This document shows, piece by piece, positions 5,798 to 8,457 of a stretch of 8,457 nt of DNA; position 1 is the first letter of the stretch, and the number at the start of each line of letters is the position of its first letter. Made by a program: the position numbers and the translations under genes. The stretch lies in assembly GCA_030834835.1 (NCBI GenBank), contig JAUQXD010000766.1, forward strand, positions 1 through 8,457. Direction: 5' to 3'. The notes beneath the pieces are model-generated. The model was not told the DNA's origin, ran no database searches, and saw only the letters and a program-made list of their open reading frames with translations. The DNA is from Thermoflexales bacterium. GTDB lineage: Bacteria; Chloroflexota; Anaerolineae; Fen-1058.

Positions 5798-7255
5798 ATG
5801 TCCGACGAAGAGACACTCGATCCCGAAAACTGGGAAGAACTGCGGAGCCTCGGCCACCGGCTAATGGACGACATGATCGACTATCTCAGCACGGTGCGTG
5901 ATCGTCCCGCGTGGCAGCCGCTCTCGACGGAAGCGAAAACGCAGTTGGATCAACCGCTGCCCGTTGAGCCGCAGGGAGCCGATCGGGCGTACGATGATTT
6001 CTTGAACTACGTGCGGCCTTATCCGCATGGCACTATCCATCCGCGCTTCTGGGGGTGGGTCATCGGCACGGGCACAGCCTTTGGCGCGATGGCCGACATG
6101 CTGGCCGCGATGATGAACCCCAATCTGGGCGGCGGCGATCACGGCGCCAACTATGTGGAGCATCAGGTGCTGGACTGGTGCAAGGACATGCTGGGCTATC
6201 CGCGCGAGGCCAGCGGCCTGCTGGTCAGCGGCGGCTCGATGGCGAACCTCGTGGGGCTGACGGTCGCGCGCAACGCCAAGGCCGGTTACAACATCCGCGA
6301 GCAGGGTGTGGCGGCCGCCCCGCACCCGATGACGGTCTACGGCTCAACGGAACTGCATAGCTGTCATCAGAAAGCGATCGAGATGCTGGGGCTGGGCAGC
6401 GCTGCACTGCGGAAGATTCCTGTGAACGCCGATTATCAGATCGATCTGGCTACGCTGGAAAACGCCATCGCTTACGATCGCGCGGCTGGCTACCAGCCGA
6501 TCGCCCTCATCGGCAACGCGGGCACCGTGAACACCGGCGCGACTGACAATCTGGCTGCGCTGGCGAATCTGGCGCAGCGCGAGAATTTATGGTTTCACGT
6601 CGATGGCGCGTTTGGCGCGCTGGCCGCCGTTTCGCCGGAACTGCGTCCGCTTGTCAAGGGCATGGAGCGCGCGGATTCGCTGGCCTTCGATCTGCACAAG
6701 TGGATGTACATGCCCATCGAAGTGGGCTGCGTGTTGGTGCGCGATGAATCGGCGCATCGCCATGCGTTTTCGCTGACGCCCGATTATCTCTCGCACTTCG
6801 AGCGCGGCGTGGCGGGCGGCTCGCGCTGGTTCAACGAGTACGGCATTCAACTGACGCGCGGCTTCCGGGCGCTGAAGGTGTGGCTGTCGCTGAAGGAACA
6901 CGGCATCGAAAAGTACGGGCGCATCATCAAGCAAAACGTCGATCAATGCCGCTATCTGGTGGAGTTGATCGAGGCCGCGCCGGAGTTGGAGTTGATGGCG
7001 CCTGCGCCGTTGAACATCGTGTGTTTGCGCTACAAGGTGCCGGGGCTATCGACTGAGGCGCTGAATCAACTCAATCAGCAGATCATGTTTGAACTGCACG
7101 ACCAAGGGATAGCGATTCCAACATATACCATGCTCGACGGCCAGTTCGCGCTGCGCGTGGCGCACACCAACCATCGCACCCGCCGCGAAGACTTCGATCT
7201 GTTCGTGCGTGAAGTGATCCGGTTGGGACGGCAGCTAGTTGAGTCACAGCCATAA
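5798..7255 (+). CDS. group II PLP-dependent amino acid decarboxylase (aromatic-L-amino-acid decarboxylase-like)
   Basis: Predicted cytoplasmic enzyme of 485 residues that decarboxylates an amino acid to its amine using pyridoxal phosphate. The PLP lysine is K301 in DLHKW; D269 in HVDGAFGA should contact the pyridine nitrogen; H187 in the STELHSCHQKA motif stacks on the cofactor; T243 lies in NAGTVNTGATDN. Y330 in TPDYL matches the catalytic loop tyrosine. Spacing closely follows animal DOPA decarboxylase (H192, T246, D271, K303, Y332). Keeping both H187 and Y330 argues for decarboxylation rather than aldehyde synthesis, since known aldehyde synthases of this family change one of them. Family length is normal (about 480) and no region is missing. 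Substrate is uncertain: tryptophan, tyrosine, phenylalanine or glutamate are all possible from the family. It lies 99 nt after the diaphorase genes and 82 nt before a permease, with palindromes in both gaps, so co-regulation is not proven. Confidence 0.92.
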   Translation: MSDEETLDPENWEELRSLGHRLMDDMIDYLSTVRDRPAWQPLSTEAKTQLDQPLPVEPQGADRAYDDFLNYVRPYPHGTIHPRFWGWVIGTGTAFGAMADMLAAMMNPNLGGGDHGANYVEHQVLDWCKDMLGYPREASGLLVSGGSMANLVGLTVARNAKAGYNIREQGVAAAPHPMTVYGSTELHSCHQKAIEMLGLGSAALRKIPVNADYQIDLATLENAIAYDRAAGYQPIALIGNAGTVNTGATDNLAALANLAQRENLWFHVDGAFGALAAVSPELRPLVKGMERADSLAFDLHKWMYMPIEVGCVLVRDESAHRHAFSLTPDYLSHFERGVAGGSRWFNEYGIQLTRGFRALKVWLSLKEHGIEKYGRIIKQNVDQCRYLVELIEAAPELELMAPAPLNIVCLRYKVPGLSTEALNQLNQQIMFELHDQGIAIPTYTMLDGQFALRVAHTNHRTRREDFDLFVREVIRLGRQLVESQP

Positions 7256-7261
7256 ACGATG

Positions 7262-7323
7262 AACCACGAAGGGCACGAAGAAACACTAAGAATTCCTTCG
7301 TGATCTTCGTGACCTTAGTGGTT
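7262..7323. repeat. intergenic palindromic element D (CACGAAG/CTTCGTG type)
   Basis: Arms 7262-7280 and 7305-7323 are inverted copies with 17 of 19 matches around a 24-base loop. Loop words AACACTAAG and CTTCGTGAT are shared with element C. It fills most of the 82-nt gap between the decarboxylase and permease genes. No T-run follows the stem, so it is not a classic terminator. Confidence 0.75.
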
Positions 7324-7337
7324 TAAGAGAATTTCTT

Positions 7338-8180
7338 ATGACCGGATCAGAATTTGCGCCTATCGCGCTGGGCCTGGCCTCTGCTCTACTGTGGGGCGCG
7401 GGCGATTTTTGGGGCGGCTGGACCAGCAAACGCCAGAGCGTGTACAGCGTCATCGTGTCGTCGCAGATCGTGGGACTGTTGCTCTTCATCGCGCTGGCTG
7501 TCCTATCGGGTGAGCGCGTACCGCCGATCGGCGACATGGCCTTGAGCGCAGTCGCCGGGCTGGCGGGCGCGATCGGTATTCTGGCGCTGTATCGCTCGCT
7601 GGCCGAGGGCCGCATGGGCATTGCCGCGCCCGTCTCGGCAGTGGTGGCGGCTGCCCTGCCTGTGGTCGCGGGCTTTGTGTTGGATGGCGCGCCGTCGATA
7701 TGGCAGTTCGCCGGATTTGGGCTGGCCTTGATCGCCGTGTGGCTCATCTCGCGCACGGCGGGCGCACGACTGAACTGGCGCGAGTTGACTTTGCCCTTCG
7801 TCGCAGGCGTGAGTTTTGGCGTGTTCTTCGTCCTGATCGGCCACGTCAGTGATCGGGCCGTGTGGTGGCCGCTGGTCGCGGTGCGCACCGTGTCGCTGAG
7901 CACGCTGACCATCGTCGCCACCGTGCAGCGTCAACCGCGACTGGTCGAACAACGCTACTGGCTGCTGGTCGCGCTCGTCGGTGCATTGGAAGTGGGCGGC
8001 AATGCCTTCTTCGCGCTGGCCGGGCAAGTGGGCCGGCTGGATGTAGCCGCCGTGATCTCGTCTTTGTATCCGGCCACCACGGTGTGGCTGGCCTGGTTGA
8101 TCTTGAAAGAACACCTGACCCGTCAGCAGTTGATCGGGGTGGTGGCCGCACTGGCGGCGATTGTGCTGATCTCAGTATGA
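7338..8180 (+). CDS. EamA/DMT-superfamily transporter
   Basis: Inner-membrane permease of 280 residues with ten predicted helices at about 6-24, 37-57, 66-86, 93-113, 120-138, 150-170, 175-197, 207-229, 234-254 and 262-280. They form two five-helix EamA halves (about 6-138 and 150-280). Family-like features are the GAGDFWGG stretch after helix 1 and the LKEHLTRQQLIGV stretch entering the last helix. Members of this family mostly export amino acids, amines or other small metabolites; the substrate cannot be read here. The ATG at 7338 has a weak purine-rich AAGAGA 7 nt upstream, and no better start is near. It follows the decarboxylase gene and precedes a lipoprotein gene by only 19 nt. A role in moving the decarboxylase substrate or product is possible but inferred only from position. 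Confidence 0.88.
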   Translation: MTGSEFAPIALGLASALLWGAGDFWGGWTSKRQSVYSVIVSSQIVGLLLFIALAVLSGERVPPIGDMALSAVAGLAGAIGILALYRSLAEGRMGIAAPVSAVVAAALPVVAGFVLDGAPSIWQFAGFGLALIAVWLISRTAGARLNWRELTLPFVAGVSFGVFFVLIGHVSDRAVWWPLVAVRTVSLSTLTIVATVQRQPRLVEQRYWLLVALVGALEVGGNAFFALAGQVGRLDVAAVISSLYPATTVWLAWLILKEHLTRQQLIGVVAALAAIVLISV

Positions 8181-8187
8181 GGCAGAT

Positions 8188-8192
8188 AAGGA
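8188..8192 (+). promoter_or_regulatory. ribosome-binding site of the lipoprotein gene
   Basis: AAGGA lies 7 nt before the ATG at 8200 and supports that start. Confidence 0.65.
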
Positions 8193-8199
8193 ACAATCC

Positions 8200-8457
8200 A
8201 TGAAACGCTTGATTTATCTCAGCCCGATGATCGTGCTGATATTGAGCGCGTGTCAAGCGCCCACGCCCACCGCGCAAGTGGCGACGACGCCGGTCGCGGC
8301 CACGGCCACTCCACGCCCGATCGTTCAGGCGGCAACCCCAACGGCCATACCGCCGAGTCCGACGACTGCGCCGACCACCACCTCACCCCCTGCGGCGGCG
8401 AGCACGCCAGTGCCTACCGTCGACGCAACAACACCTTCACCCACGGCTACTGCGACC
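8200..8457 (+). CDS. lipoprotein with Pro/Thr-rich linker, partial (runs off right edge)
   Basis: The frame from ATG 8200 is open for 86 codons to the window end. The N-terminus is a lipoprotein signal peptide: MKRL, a hydrophobic stretch, then the lipobox LSAC with Cys18 as the likely lipidated residue. Residues 19-86 are almost only Ala, Pro, Thr, Ser and Val, with repeated TP, TAT and PSP pairs: a disordered linker of the type that holds an extracellular domain away from the membrane. The functional domain lies beyond the window, so the role is unknown; substrate-binding proteins and secreted enzymes are both common with such a leader. The gene begins 19 nt after the permease stop and is probably co-transcribed with it. 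If the missing domain is a solute-binding one, it could serve transport, but nothing visible supports that yet. Confidence 0.8.
   Translation, partial: MKRLIYLSPMIVLILSACQAPTPTAQVATTPVAATATPRPIVQAATPTAIPPSPTTAPTTTSPPAAASTPVPTVDATTPSPTATAT

Noticed and set aside
5813..7255. Decarboxylase as an aldehyde synthase
   Set aside because: Both discriminating residues, the PLP-stacking His (H187) and the loop Tyr (Y330), are kept at the decarboxylase positions.
7503..8114. 203-codon minus-strand open frame opposite the permease
   Set aside because: It is antisense to a clear ten-helix membrane protein and is His/Gln/Arg-rich without motifs.

Overview
The window looks like chromosomal DNA from a G+C-rich bacterium, most plausibly of the phylum Chloroflexota. 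That assignment is inference. It rests on the mix of a large LRR-ROC-COR (ROCO) protein, a fused NuoE-NuoF diaphorase subunit, a lipoprotein with a long Pro/Thr-rich linker, and intergenic palindromes built from CTTCGTG/CACGAAG words. No rRNA, tRNA, CRISPR array or transposase was seen.

Left part (1-2826, minus strand): a complete ROCO-family protein of 898 residues fills 130-2826. It has eight leucine-rich repeats, a Roc GTPase domain with intact P-loop and DxGGQ motif, a COR domain, and a C-terminal part with a four-cysteine, possibly zinc-binding, site. Downstream of it, at the window edge, is the possible start of another minus-strand gene, cut by the edge.

Divergent spacer (2827-3165): 339 bases that hold a candidate promoter for the ROCO gene, a G+C-rich inverted-repeat block with two mutually exclusive pairings, and a palindromic element. 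It ends in a strong ribosome-binding site for the rightward genes.

Right part (3166-8457, plus strand): five genes run rightward. The first two form a diaphorase module: a fused NuoE-NuoF/HoxF-like subunit (585 aa) and a HoxU/NuoG-N-terminus-like iron-sulfur subunit (232 aa). No hydrogenase, formate dehydrogenase or other catalytic subunit follows. The HoxU-like subunit lacks the His-Cys3 cluster site usual in its family. Next are a group II PLP-dependent decarboxylase with all the key aromatic-amino-acid-decarboxylase residues (485 aa), a ten-helix EamA/DMT permease (280 aa), and a lipoprotein running off the right edge.

How the genes may work together: the first two clearly belong to one NAD(P)H-linked electron-transfer unit. 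The decarboxylase and permease could form an amino-acid-to-amine conversion and transport pair, but that is only inference from adjacency. The spacers before the first four rightward genes each carry an imperfect palindrome, so these genes may be separate transcription units rather than one tight operon. Only the permease and lipoprotein genes are closely spaced (19 nt).

I see no clearly new multi-gene system. The best leads are the orphan diaphorase with an altered cluster chain, the mosaic LRR array of the ROCO protein, and the family of palindromes placed gene by gene.
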